Assembly (NCBI GenBank): GCA_958353395.1
Contig: CATWSG010000003.1
Location: 1-64,000 of the forward strand
DNA length: 64,000 bases
Direction of reading: 5' to 3'
DNA from: an uncultured Collinsella sp.
GTDB lineage: Bacteria > Actinomycetota > Coriobacteriia > Coriobacteriales > Coriobacteriaceae
Shown: positions 42,771-51,768 of the stretch, piece by piece
Layout: each line of letters opens with the position of its first letter
Position numbering within the stretch: position 1 is the stretch's first letter
Position numbers and translations under genes: made by a program
Notes under the pieces: generated by a model
Told to the model about the DNA's origin: nothing
What the model saw: only the letters and a program-made list of their open reading frames with translations
Database searches by the model: none

Positions 42771-44111
42771 TTACACCTCGGGTGCCTTGGCTGCGGTCTC
42801 GCTTTCTGCCGTGAGTGGGCGGTTGTCGATGCGGCGGCCCAGGCGGTCGAGCTTCACAAGGAGCCACTCAATGGGATTCGGCCCTGCCCCTTCCTCGTCG
42901 GCAACCAAATCCACGACGGCAATCTTGGTGCCGTCCTGCTTGAGCGTAACGCTGCCCACCTTGTCGCCCACATGCACCGTGCCCGAAAGATCGTCGTAGC
43001 TAACCTTTTCGGTCACCTCGCCGGCAAGGGAAAACACGGTCGCTTGCGCCGTGGGGTCGGCGAGCGTGGCGTCGATCGTCTTATCCGTCCAGTCGGTTTG
43101 ACCGATGCGCGCCATAAGCGGGTTGCCGTTGGCAGTCTTTTCCTGCGTGTTGGCGATCGCGACCGTCACCTTGTGACCGTAGTACCAATTGGCAAGGGTT
43201 GCGGTATCGGTAAAGCGCTGGTCGGTGGTAGTGGAGTTCAAAATAACGGTGTAGATCTCGTCGCCATCGCGGTTGTAGGCGCTCGTAAAGCAATAGCCCG
43301 CGTCGTCGGTGGTGCCGGTCTTGCCGCCGATGTTGCCATCTTGGCCCAGCAAATAGTTATGCGTGTCCATGGAATGCGAATGGTCGGTGCCGTCGGCGCC
43401 CGTGACCTCGATCCAGGAATCCTCGCTCGCTACGACCTCGCGGATCGTGTCGTTTTTCATGGCCTCCTGCATCATCAGCGCTACGTCATGTGCGGTTGAG
43501 TGCATATCGCCAGCCCACTCATCAAAGTCCAGACCATGCGGGTTTTCAAAAAGCGTACCGGTACAGCCGAGCTTCTTAGCGCGCTCGTTCATGGCCTTCA
43601 CAAAGGTGGCCTCGGCGTCTTTGGTCTTAGGGTCGATCTTCTTGCCCACATATTCGGCGAGCACGATGGCGGCGTCGTTGCCCGAGGGAATCATCAGGCC
43701 GCGCAGCGCCTGCTCCACGGTAAGCTTGTCGCCTTCGAGCAAGCCGGCGGTCGAATTGCCCACGGTGGCTGCGACGTTGCTCACCGTGACCTTCTCGTCC
43801 ATCTTGCAATTCTCGACGGTTAGGATCGCGGTCATGACCTTGGTGATCGAGGCGATCTTGACCTGCTCATCGGCGCCGCGGGCATAGTAGACGGTGCCGT
43901 CTTTGCCCATGACGAGGGCATTGGTCGCATCGATATCGGGCAGGTTTTCGGCCGTGATGCCGCGCGCATCGGCGGTTTTGCCGCAAACATTGTCGGTCGT
44001 GAGCACTTGGGCGCCGGCGACGGTGGGCACGCCAGCGGCAAGGGCGATAGCGCAGACAAAGCCGGCGGCAAGCTGGGCTGAGCGCTTTGCAAAAGAGGTG
44101 AGGGACTTCAC
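42771..44111 (-). CDS. Serine-type D-alanyl-D-alanine carboxypeptidase (peptidase S11)
   Basis: A penicillin-binding-protein-5-like enzyme trimming the terminal D-Ala of peptidoglycan stem peptides outside the membrane. The catalytic triad of motifs is complete: SITK (SxxK), SGN in PSGNDAA and KTG in GGKTGTT. The N-terminal export signal is basic SFAKR then AAGFVCAIALAAGVPTVAGA. I place the start at GTG 44111, since TATACT at 44151-44156 (minus strand) looks like its -10 box; a longer ORF back to 44222 would start upstream of that promoter. The C-terminal beta domain is present. It is divergent from the VanRS-like pair. Confidence 0.85.
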   Translation of the reverse strand: MKSLTSFAKRSAQLAAGFVCAIALAAGVPTVAGAQVLTTDNVCGKTADARGITAENLPDIDATNALVMGKDGTVYYARGADEQVKIASITKVMTAILTVENCKMDEKVTVSNVAATVGNSTAGLLEGDKLTVEQALRGLMIPSGNDAAIVLAEYVGKKIDPKTKDAEATFVKAMNERAKKLGCTGTLFENPHGLDFDEWAGDMHSTAHDVALMMQEAMKNDTIREVVASEDSWIEVTGADGTDHSHSMDTHNYLLGQDGNIGGKTGTTDDAGYCFTSAYNRDGDEIYTVILNSTTTDQRFTDTATLANWYYGHKVTVAIANTQEKTANGNPLMARIGQTDWTDKTIDATLADPTAQATVFSLAGEVTEKVSYDDLSGTVHVGDKVGSVTLKQDGTKIAVVDLVADEEGAGPNPIEWLLVKLDRLGRRIDNRPLTAESETAAKAPEV

Positions 44112-44308
44112 GGATTTCGCTTTCGACGGGATGGTCTCTTCTGGAACTAGAGTATATCGTTTGCCGGCGTCGGCGATCATCGCGTGCGTGCGTGGCCCAC
44201 ATCCGCGCCCGAACGGGCACAAGGGTGCTTAAGGCCGACTTAATCACCCACGCTTGTTGTGTGTGACGGGCGCCCCCTCGGGCATAATGGAGCGCGAGAG
44301 GAGCACGC

Positions 44309-45004
44309 ATGAACGAGCGCATACTGGTAGTTGATGACGAGAAGGCCATTGCCGACCTAGTGGGCATCTACCTTACAAAAGAAGGCTTTGACGTCCAGAT
44401 TGCCTATAGCGGGGCCGATGCTGCCAAGGCAATCTTGGAGCAGGAGTTCGATCTGGCGCTGCTGGATGTCATGCTGCCCGATATCGATGGGTTTGAGCTG
44501 CTGCGTACGATCCGTTCCAGCCATACCTATCCTGTGATCATGCTGACGGCGCGCGATGCCCAGCAAGACAAGATCGAGGGCCTTTCGCTTGGCGCGGACG
44601 ATTACGTGGTTAAGCCGTTTCGTCCGCTGGAGCTCGTCGCGCGCGTGCACGCTCAGCTTCGCCGCTACACCAGCTACGGTAGCCGTGCACAGGCGGCCGA
44701 GTCGCCGACCATTCAGCTCGACGGCTTGGAGATCAACCGCGACGCTCGTTCCGTGACGGTGGACGGTGCACCGGTACGCCTCACACCCACCGAGTATTCA
44801 ATCTTGCTGTATCTGGTCGAGCATCGCGGCAGCGTGGTGGCCGTGGAGGACCTGTTCCGTGCGGTGTGGAACGAGGATTTTATGCCCGGCTCCAACAATA
44901 CGGTGATGGTGCACATTCGCCACTTGCGCGAAAAGATTGGCGACGACGCACAAAAGCCGCGCTTTATCAAAAACGTCTGGGGCGTCGGCTACATAATCGA
45001 ATAA
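44309..45004 (+). CDS. VanR-like response regulator (OmpR/PhoB family)
   Basis: 231 aa. The receiver domain has Asp53 in LLDVMLPD, with the acidic pair in VVDDE and Lys in VVKPF. The C-terminal winged helix (about 135-231) ends with RFIKNVWGVGYIIE. The stretch HTYPVIMLTARDAQQDKIEGLSLGADDYVVKPFRPLELVARV (split here) closely resembles VanR of vancomycin-resistance clusters. A GAGAGGAG site precedes the ATG. It pairs with the kinase 27 bp downstream and faces a D,D-carboxypeptidase gene, a likely target. Confidence 0.88.
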   Translation: MNERILVVDDEKAIADLVGIYLTKEGFDVQIAYSGADAAKAILEQEFDLALLDVMLPDIDGFELLRTIRSSHTYPVIMLTARDAQQDKIEGLSLGADDYVVKPFRPLELVARVHAQLRRYTSYGSRAQAAESPTIQLDGLEINRDARSVTVDGAPVRLTPTEYSILLYLVEHRGSVVAVEDLFRAVWNEDFMPGSNNTVMVHIRHLREKIGDDAQKPRFIKNVWGVGYIIE

Positions 45005-45030
45005 CGCTTTTCGCTTGTGAGGATCTTGAT

Positions 45031-46269
45031 ATGACAAAAGACGATAGACAAGCGTTCGAGGTGCCCGATCGACTCTTTGAATACGTGAGGTCGGTCGTCG
45101 ACAACCGCGCGCTTGCAACGGTGCTGCTCTTTTTGCTGAGCCTGCTGCTGATTGGCATTGATAACATCGCTGGAATCTTGGCGGTGCTGCTTGTCGGCTT
45201 TTTGCTGATCGATCGATTTGAGATCGTGCGCCGCTGCATGGTGATTGGCGGCGCCGCGTGGGCCATGACGTTGGCGATTGGCGCCATGGCGCTCGGCGGC
45301 ATCGAAGGGCCGGTGCTGTTCGATGCCGGCTTTGTATTCAACATGCTTGGCTTTGTGCTGGCGCTTGCCGCGTGCGTGCTGTTCTTGTGCGGCCGCGCCC
45401 TGTACTACCAGGGCTACGAACAGGGCGAACAGCATGCCGATTGTGTGCTGGCCGCTCGTATTCAAGATCGCCTGATCGATCACCCCGACACCTGGGACAA
45501 CATTGACGGCGACTTCTTGGAGGTCGAGGGCGCCCTTAACCGCGTGCGTGACCGTGAGCGCAAGGTGCAGCAAGCTCTGCGTGACGAGTCGCATCGCAAG
45601 GACGATTTGGTCACGTACTTGGCACATGACCTACGCACCCCGCTTGCCAGTGTGGTGGGCTATCTTTCGCTGCTGCAAGAGGCTCCTGAGCTGCCGGTTG
45701 AGCAACGTGCGCACTTTACGGGCGTGGCTCTCGACAAGGCGCACCGGCTCGATGCACTCATCGAAGAGTTCTTCGATATCACGCGCTTTGACTTCCACGA
45801 TATCGTGCTCACGCGCGGCTATGTTGATCTGGGGTTGCTGCTGGCTCAGGTGGCTGACGAGTTCTATCCCATCCTCAACGAGCAGCATAAGGAAGCCCAA
45901 GTTGATATTCGCGAGGACCTGACGGTGCTCGTGGATGGCGACAAAATGGCTCGCGTGTTCAACAACATCATGAAAAACGCTATTGCCTATAGCTATGAGG
46001 GCTCGACCATCACGATCGAGGCCAGACGCCAAGACGATGGCGGCGTGCGCGTGCGCTTTATCAATCAGGGCGATCCCATCCCTGAAGCAAAGCTCAAGGT
46101 GATCTTTGAGAAGTTCTATCGCCTGGATGCGGCGCGTGCGACCAATCGCGGCGGCGCTGGACTGGGGCTTGCCATCGCCAAGGAGATCATCGCGGCACAC
46201 GGCGGTACCGTTGCATGTGAATCGACGCCCGAACACACGATATTCACCATCGAGCTGCCCGCCGCATAG
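45031..46269 (+). CDS. VanS-like sensor histidine kinase
   Basis: 412 aa. Membrane helices lie at about 27-60 and 70-115 with only short external loops, so it probably senses membrane or cell-wall signals. The dimerisation segment is DDLVTYLAHDLRTPLASVVGYLSLLQEAPELP (His199), followed by DKAHRLDALIEEFFDITRF, a very VanS-like block. The ATPase domain has the N box (NNIMKNAIAYS) and GGAGLGLAI. ATG 45031 follows GAGGAT. No vanHAX-type ligase genes are nearby, so this alone does not indicate glycopeptide resistance. Confidence 0.88.
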   Translation: MTKDDRQAFEVPDRLFEYVRSVVDNRALATVLLFLLSLLLIGIDNIAGILAVLLVGFLLIDRFEIVRRCMVIGGAAWAMTLAIGAMALGGIEGPVLFDAGFVFNMLGFVLALAACVLFLCGRALYYQGYEQGEQHADCVLAARIQDRLIDHPDTWDNIDGDFLEVEGALNRVRDRERKVQQALRDESHRKDDLVTYLAHDLRTPLASVVGYLSLLQEAPELPVEQRAHFTGVALDKAHRLDALIEEFFDITRFDFHDIVLTRGYVDLGLLLAQVADEFYPILNEQHKEAQVDIREDLTVLVDGDKMARVFNNIMKNAIAYSYEGSTITIEARRQDDGGVRVRFINQGDPIPEAKLKVIFEKFYRLDAARATNRGGAGLGLAIAKEIIAAHGGTVACESTPEHTIFTIELPAA

Positions 46270-46372
46270 CCAGCGTGCCCTTACAAACACTTGACAATGC
46301 GCTCACGTGCATATGAGCCGCGATTTCTACTATCGATACTGCTGAATTGATATCGATGTGGAGGTATGCGGT

Positions 46373-47248
46373 ATGACGGCTGCTGCGGCTGTGGAGCCCA
46401 CGGAGCTTGAAGAACTCATGGAAGCGCAGGCCGAGGCCGCGCACGAGCGCGAGGTTGGGGATGCGACTCGCCCCACGGCAGAGGATCTTGCCGCCTCGCC
46501 GACGCGCATCGACGTCGAGGGCCTCGACCTGTTCTATGGCGACCATCATGCGCTCAAGGACGTGAATATCAAGATCCGCGACAAGCAGATCACCTCATTT
46601 ATCGGGCCTTCGGGCTGCGGAAAGTCCACGTTGCTGCGCTGCTTTAACCGCATGAACGACGGCATCAAGGATTGCCGTATCGAGGGCAAGATTGCGCTCG
46701 ATGGTCAAGATATCCTGGGCGATTACGACATCTGCCGTTTGCGCCAGCGCGTGGGCATGGTGTTCCAGCGCCCCAACCCGTTTCCCATGAGCATCTACGA
46801 CAACGTCGCCTATGGGCCGCGCGGTATGGGTGTGCGCGACCGCGTCGTGCTCGACGAGCTGGTCGAGGACTCCCTTCGTCGCGCTGCGCTATGGGATGAG
46901 GTCAAGGACAAGCTCAAAGAGTCGGGTCTGGGTCTTTCGGGCGGCCAGCAGCAGCGTCTGTGCATCGCCCGCGCGCTGGCCGTGCAGCCCGACATTCTGC
47001 TGATGGACGAGCCGACCTCGGCACTCGACCCTGTGTCGACGCTGGTGGTGGAGCAGCTGGCCTGTGAGCTCAAAGAGACCTGCACGCTCGTGGTCGTTAC
47101 GCACAATATGCAGCAGGCGGCGCGTATCTCCGATTCGGTCGCATTCTTTTTGCTGGGTGAGCTGGTGGAGCACGCGCCCACCGCGCAACTCTTCAAGAAT
47201 CCGACCGATCCGCGCACGGCGGATTATTTGACGGGGCGTTTTGGCTGA
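46373..47248 (+). CDS. pstB: Phosphate ABC transporter ATP-binding protein
   Basis: ATPase of the PstSCAB phosphate importer. It has Walker A GPSGCGKST, the Q-loop VGMVFQRPNPFPMSIYDNVAYGPR (the PstB fingerprint), LSGGQQQRLCIARAL, and Walker B ILLMDEPTSALDP. A 40-residue acidic N-terminal extension (MTAAAAVEPTELEEL...) precedes the ABC domain. GGAGGT sets ATG 46373. TTGACA at 46291-46296 may be the -35 box. pstS, pstC and pstA are not in the window; PhoPR-like genes follow directly. Confidence 0.93.
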   Translation: MTAAAAVEPTELEELMEAQAEAAHEREVGDATRPTAEDLAASPTRIDVEGLDLFYGDHHALKDVNIKIRDKQITSFIGPSGCGKSTLLRCFNRMNDGIKDCRIEGKIALDGQDILGDYDICRLRQRVGMVFQRPNPFPMSIYDNVAYGPRGMGVRDRVVLDELVEDSLRRAALWDEVKDKLKESGLGLSGGQQQRLCIARALAVQPDILLMDEPTSALDPVSTLVVEQLACELKETCTLVVVTHNMQQAARISDSVAFFLLGELVEHAPTAQLFKNPTDPRTADYLTGRFG

Positions 47249-47312
47249 TACCATCTAGTAAAGGTACCTTTAGGGTTAAGATGCGGTCATGCCGGCCGCA
47301 AAGGGGTTCAAC

Positions 47313-48041
47313 ATGATCTATTACGTCGAGGACGATGACAACATCAGGGATTTGACGGTCTATGCGCTGCGCAAGCAGGGGATTGAGGCCGAAGGCTTTT
47401 CGTGCGACGGTGAGTTTAAGGCTGCCGTGGCGCGACGGGTACCCGATGCCGTCCTGCTCGACATCATGCTGCCCGATACCGATGGCTTGGCGATTATGCG
47501 TCGACTGCGTGCCGATCGCCTGACGGCGACGGTGCCCATCATGATGCTTACCGCCAAGGATACCGAGCTCGACAAGGTGATGGCGCTCGATGGCGGTGCC
47601 GACGATTACCTGACTAAGCCGTTTTCGCTCATGGAGCTTGCGAGCCGCTGCCGCGCACTGCTGCGTCGCGGCGGCATGGTCAAACAGGCAAGCGATGTGC
47701 TCAGCGTGGGCGACATTGTGCTCTCGCCCAGCCATCGCGAGGTGACCGTTGCCGGCGAGTCGCTTAAGCTCACCCTGCGCGAGTTCGACCTGCTCGAGTA
47801 CCTCATGCGCAAGCCCGGCGTGGTCTTTACCCGCGAGTCGTTGCTGCAGAGCGTGTGGGGCTGGGACTTCGACGGCGGTTCGCGCACCGTTGACGTGCAC
47901 GTGCAGACGCTTCGCCAAAAACTGGGCGAGCATGCCAGCGCCATCGAGACCGTGCGCGGCGTGGGCTACCGCTTGGCCGAGCCTTCTGCCGGTGATGGTA
48001 CCGAAGGTGACGACACCGCGGCCACCGCATCGGAGGAGTAA
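47313..48041 (+). CDS. PhoP/PhoB-like response regulator
   Basis: 242 aa, OmpR family. It starts MIYYVEDDDNIRDL; the phospho-acceptor is Asp50 in LLDIMLPD. The DNA-binding winged helix ends RTVDVHVQTLRQKLGEHASAIETVRGVGYRL. Position between pstB and a PhoR-like kinase suggests control of the phosphate response. ATG 47313 lies after AAAGGGG, so the ATG at 47289 is rejected. An acidic Asp/Glu/Ala tail follows the DNA-binding domain. Confidence 0.85.
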   Translation: MIYYVEDDDNIRDLTVYALRKQGIEAEGFSCDGEFKAAVARRVPDAVLLDIMLPDTDGLAIMRRLRADRLTATVPIMMLTAKDTELDKVMALDGGADDYLTKPFSLMELASRCRALLRRGGMVKQASDVLSVGDIVLSPSHREVTVAGESLKLTLREFDLLEYLMRKPGVVFTRESLLQSVWGWDFDGGSRTVDVHVQTLRQKLGEHASAIETVRGVGYRLAEPSAGDGTEGDDTAATASEE

Positions 48042-48044
48042 CCC

Positions 48045-49469
48045 GTGGTCTTTGCCCCCCAGGGAAAACATACGCTGTCCCACCGCGTTTTTGTGACGAT
48101 CTTTGTCTGTGCCATGGCGGTTATCGTGGCGTTTACGGTGCTGGGTGCGTTCTTTGTGCAAAACACCTTGGCGGATGCCACGAGTGCCAATCTGGCGCAG
48201 GAAACCGAGCTCATTGCTGCCGCCCTCGACGAGCAGCAGGAGCCCATCCCGTTCTTGCGTAGCCTCGATCGCGAGGACTTGCGCATCACGCTGATTAACA
48301 AGGATGGATCGGTTGCCTACGACAACGAGGCGTCGCCTTCCACACTGCCCAACCACGGCGATCGCCCCGAGGTCATCGAGGCCTTTGAGAATGGTTCGGG
48401 TTCCGCGGAGCGCGCAAGCTCTACGCTCGACGAGATTATGCTGTATCGCGCCGTCGCCCTTGATAACGGCCAGGTTGTCCGCTTGGCGCAGGCCCAGCCT
48501 GGCGTTGCGGCGATTTTGCTGTCGATGGTGGCGCCGATGCTGCTTATCGCAGCAGCGGGTGCGGTACTCTCGTTTTTTATGGCGCGCCGCGAGTCCCGTG
48601 CCATCATCGCGCCGTTGCAAGAGGTGGATTTGGACCACCCACGCCGTAGCTATGAGCACGCCTATGCCGAGATGGTCCCCATGCTTGAGCGTATCGAGTC
48701 GCAGCGCCAGGAACTCAAGCGCCAAATGGAGGTGCTGGCGGACAACGATCGTATGCGCCGCGAGTTCACGGCGAATATCACCCATGAGCTCAAGACGCCG
48801 CTTACGGCGATTTCGGGCTATGCCGAGCTCATCGCAAACGGCATGGTCGAGGGCGAGGACGACCTGCGCAACTTTGGCGGTCGCATCTATCGTGAGGCGG
48901 GCCGCTTGGCAGCGCTTGTCAACGACATCCTTACGCTGTCTAACTTGGACGAGGCCGAGCGTGCAACTGAGGGCGAGGCGGTGCCCATTGGGTCCACGGA
49001 GCCTATTGAGCTCTCGCGTGCCATCTACGCGGTTGAGCAGCGTCTTGAACAGGTCGCCCGTCAGGCGAATGTGACGATAAGTCATGAGACCAAGCCTGTG
49101 GTCATCGAGGGCGTGTCGCGCTTGATCGACGAGCTCATCTATAATCTGGCAAGCAACGCCATCCGCTACAATCGACCCGGCGGTACGGTTACGCTGCAGT
49201 GCGGCACCAACGACGAAGGCCATCCGTTCCTTGCGGTCGCCGACACGGGAATCGGTATCGCGCCTGAAGAACAGGGCAAGGTATTTGAGCGGTTCTATCG
49301 CGTGGACAAGAGTAGGTCCAAGGCGCGCGGCGGAACCGGTCTGGGGCTTGCCATTGTCAAGCATGCGGCCCTGTATCATCACGCCACGCTCGATCTGTCG
49401 AGCGAGTTGGGCGTGGGAACCACCATTACGGTGACGTTTCCCATACAGCAGGACGAGCCATTCGCATAG
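48045..49469 (+). CDS. PhoR-like sensor histidine kinase
   Basis: 474 aa. Membrane helices at about 15-38 and 153-178 bracket an extracellular sensor domain of about 115 residues (LAQETELIAAALDEQQ...). The HisKA motif is ANITHELKTPLTAISGYAELI (split here; His247), then the ATPase domain with NLASNAIRYN, ADTGIGIAPEEQGKVFERFYRV and GGTGLGLAIVKH. It starts at GTG 48045, 3 bp after the regulator's stop codon. It forms a PhoPR-type pair. Confidence 0.87.
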   Translation: MVFAPQGKHTLSHRVFVTIFVCAMAVIVAFTVLGAFFVQNTLADATSANLAQETELIAAALDEQQEPIPFLRSLDREDLRITLINKDGSVAYDNEASPSTLPNHGDRPEVIEAFENGSGSAERASSTLDEIMLYRAVALDNGQVVRLAQAQPGVAAILLSMVAPMLLIAAAGAVLSFFMARRESRAIIAPLQEVDLDHPRRSYEHAYAEMVPMLERIESQRQELKRQMEVLADNDRMRREFTANITHELKTPLTAISGYAELIANGMVEGEDDLRNFGGRIYREAGRLAALVNDILTLSNLDEAERATEGEAVPIGSTEPIELSRAIYAVEQRLEQVARQANVTISHETKPVVIEGVSRLIDELIYNLASNAIRYNRPGGTVTLQCGTNDEGHPFLAVADTGIGIAPEEQGKVFERFYRVDKSRSKARGGTGLGLAIVKHAALYHHATLDLSSELGVGTTITVTFPIQQDEPFA

Positions 49470-49494
49470 CGATACAACATAGGTATTGATGTAG

Positions 49495-49523
49495 ACGCCG
49501 CATTTGACTTTCGGGTGCGGCGT
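49495..49523 (+). terminator. Terminator of the pstB-phoPR-like unit
   Basis: ACGCCGCA (49495-49502) pairs with TGCGGCGT (49516-49523) and is followed by TGTTG. The T run is weak. Confidence 0.7.
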
Positions 49524-49664
49524 TGTTGTGCAATTTTACGATTGCTTCCGACATTTTTACAGGAGAGCCTGTTTCTTATGTATAGAGTTTGGTCTCGGTA
49601 AAAAGATGCGATAACATACGGACAGTTTTATCAATCCGAACTGGGGAAATGAAAGGCAAGCTGC

Positions 49665-50321
49665 ATGACCCTTCTCGAACTGTTCCAGCTGCTGAAGAAG
49701 CACCTTCAGCTGGTCATCACCCTTCCGGTGGTCTGCGCGATCGCCATGGGCATCGTGTCCTTCGTTGCGATGGACAACACCTACACCGCGACGACGAGCA
49801 TGTACATTCTCGCCAAAACCGACGATAGCGGTCAGATGAGCTACAACGATCTCTCGGCGAGCCAGATGCTTTCCAACGATATCGCCACGCTGCTGGATAG
49901 CGATAGCGTTAAGAGCGGTGCTGCCAATGAGCTGGGCCTTGCTGACCTGGATGACTACAAGGTGTCTGTTTCCTCCGAGACCACCACGCGTGTCATTACG
50001 CTTTCGGTTACCGGCACCGATGCCAAGGAGACGGCTAAGGTCGCAAAGGCCATGGCCAGCTCGGTGAGTACGGTCGCTCAGAACGTCGGCGCTGCCCAGA
50101 GCATCAACGTTATCGACGAGGCTAAGACTCCCGAAGTCCCCAGCGGCCCCAAGCGCACGCTGTACGTTGCTGTCGCGTTCCTCGCCGGTATCTTTATCGC
50201 AGTTGCCTATGTCGTTTTGGCAGACATGCTCAATACCCGCATCCGCGGTGCCGAAGAGGCAGAAGAGCTCCTGGGCATTCCCGTTGTTGGCCGAATTCCG
50301 GCTATGAAAGGTGGTAAATAG
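49665..50321 (+). CDS. Wzz/CpsC-like polysaccharide co-polymerase (tyrosine kinase adaptor)
   Basis: 218 aa with two membrane helices (about 18-38 and 166-187) flanking an extracellular helical domain. The N-terminal MTLLELFQLLKKHLQLVITLP and the C-terminal PSGPKRTLYVAVAFLAGIFIAV are typical of Wzz/YveK/CpsC adaptors, which activate the partner kinase and influence chain length. The kinase gene begins 2 bp downstream. Confidence 0.88.
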   Translation: MTLLELFQLLKKHLQLVITLPVVCAIAMGIVSFVAMDNTYTATTSMYILAKTDDSGQMSYNDLSASQMLSNDIATLLDSDSVKSGAANELGLADLDDYKVSVSSETTTRVITLSVTGTDAKETAKVAKAMASSVSTVAQNVGAAQSINVIDEAKTPEVPSGPKRTLYVAVAFLAGIFIAVAYVVLADMLNTRIRGAEEAEELLGIPVVGRIPAMKGGK

Positions 50322-50323
50322 GC

Positions 50324-51061
50324 ATGGCTAAGGCAAAGAACACCGATAAGCTCGTTGTACAGAATGCCGCCAAGACCCTTCTGGCCAACATCCGCTTTGC
50401 GAGCGTGGATGACCCCATTCGCACCATCACCGTTACCTCCTCGATTCCCAACGAGGGTAAGTCTACGGTTTCCATCAACCTTGCCCAGGCTATCGCCACC
50501 AGCGGCAAGAGCGTCCTGCTGGTCGAGGCTGATATGCGTCGCAGGTCCCTTGCCGATATGCTCGGCGTCCGCTCCCGCGGCGGACTCTATGCAGTCCTTT
50601 CCGAGCAGGTTTCTATTGACCAGGCGATTGTCGAGACGGGTCAGAAGAACTTTTACTTCCTCGATGCCGAGCCGCATATTCCCAATCCTGCCGACATCAT
50701 CGTCTCTCACCGCTTTGCCAAGCTGGTAAAGGCACTGTCCGCCAAGTTCCAGTACGTCATCTTTGATGCTCCCCCGGTCGGCACCTTCATCGATGCTGCC
50801 GAGATCGCAAGTCTGACCGACGGTGCGCTTTTTGTCGTGCGTGAGGATTTCACCAAGCGCGAGGAGGCGCTCAACGCCATCGGTCAGCTTAAGAAGTCCG
50901 AGAAGGTCAAGCTCATCGGTACCGTTATGAACTACTGCGAGACCGAGACCAGCGAGTACTACTACTCCTACTACACCAAGGACGGTAAGAAGGTGAAGAA
51001 GGGCTCCGACGATCAGGGGACTTCCAAAAAGGGCATCTTCACCAACCGAGCAAACGTTTAG
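50324..51061 (+). CDS. CpsD/CapB-like bacterial tyrosine kinase
   Basis: 245 aa. The BY-kinase Walker A (SSIPNEGKST), A' (VLLVEADMRRR) and B (YVIFDAPPVGT) motifs are in order, and a C-terminal tyrosine cluster (SEYYYSYY) provides the autophosphorylation sites. It partners with the preceding adaptor and is presumably reversed by the following PHP phosphatase. The locus lacks glycosyltransferases, so the polymer it controls is encoded elsewhere or the target is different. Confidence 0.92.
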   Translation: MAKAKNTDKLVVQNAAKTLLANIRFASVDDPIRTITVTSSIPNEGKSTVSINLAQAIATSGKSVLLVEADMRRRSLADMLGVRSRGGLYAVLSEQVSIDQAIVETGQKNFYFLDAEPHIPNPADIIVSHRFAKLVKALSAKFQYVIFDAPPVGTFIDAAEIASLTDGALFVVREDFTKREEALNAIGQLKKSEKVKLIGTVMNYCETETSEYYYSYYTKDGKKVKKGSDDQGTSKKGIFTNRANV

Positions 51062-51078
51062 TTGATTAAGGCTGACCT

Positions 51079-51729
51079 ATGCGTGACATTCATTGCCATA
51101 TCTTGCCGGGTGTAGACGACGGCGCCGCCGATCTCGATGAGAGCTTGGCGATGCTCGAGGCTGCCAAGCGGGCCGGTGTAACCAGAATCGTTTGCACTCC
51201 TCACTGCCGTGATCCCTATTTTGATTACGACAAGATGTGGGATGCCTTTGAGCTGCTGCGTGATAACGCTGACGGCTTTCCGCTCCAGATGGGCTTCGAG
51301 GTCAACCATCGAAAGCTCGTTGAGCTTGGTATCGATGCCGCGGAGCACTTGCATTTCGATGGGACCAACGAGTTTCTGCTCGAACTTTCGACGCATGCCG
51401 ATGCGTATGCGTTTAGAGAGTACGAGAACACGATTTACGATTTGCAGTGCCGTGGCTACCAGGTGATCATCGCTCATCCTGAGCGCTATCGTGCGGTTCA
51501 AAAGGATGTAAGCGTGGCGGAGCGCCTGGTCGATATGGGCTGCAAGCTGCAGGCTTCGGCGGACTTTATTGCCGGCGGTCGATTTGGTCGCGAGAAAAAG
51601 CCGGCACAGCGCCTGTTCGATCAGAACCTGTACAGCTTCATCGCGAGCGATGCCCATAACGTGGGTCATTACGACTGCCTGGCGAAGGCTCGCGCGAAGT
51701 TTAGCGTGCGCGGAGCTCATTTTCGCTAA
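51079..51729 (+). CDS. CpsB/YwqE-like PHP-family tyrosine-protein phosphatase
   Basis: 216 aa, manganese-dependent phosphatase of the PHP family. Metal-binding HCHILPGVDDGA at the start, TPHCRDPYF (about 40), GFEVNH (about 73), IIAHPERY (about 134) and the SDAHN motif (about 191) are all present. It probably removes phosphate from the tyrosine cluster of the kinase encoded just upstream. Confidence 0.92.
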   Translation: MRDIHCHILPGVDDGAADLDESLAMLEAAKRAGVTRIVCTPHCRDPYFDYDKMWDAFELLRDNADGFPLQMGFEVNHRKLVELGIDAAEHLHFDGTNEFLLELSTHADAYAFREYENTIYDLQCRGYQVIIAHPERYRAVQKDVSVAERLVDMGCKLQASADFIAGGRFGREKKPAQRLFDQNLYSFIASDAHNVGHYDCLAKARAKFSVRGAHFR

Positions 51730-51768
51730 TATCTGTCCCTAACGTTCGCATTGAATGAAAGGGCAGCC

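Noticed and set aside
42771..46269. Vancomycin resistance cluster
   Set aside because: Only regulators and a D,D-carboxypeptidase are present; no D-Ala-D-Lac/Ser ligase, VanH or VanX.
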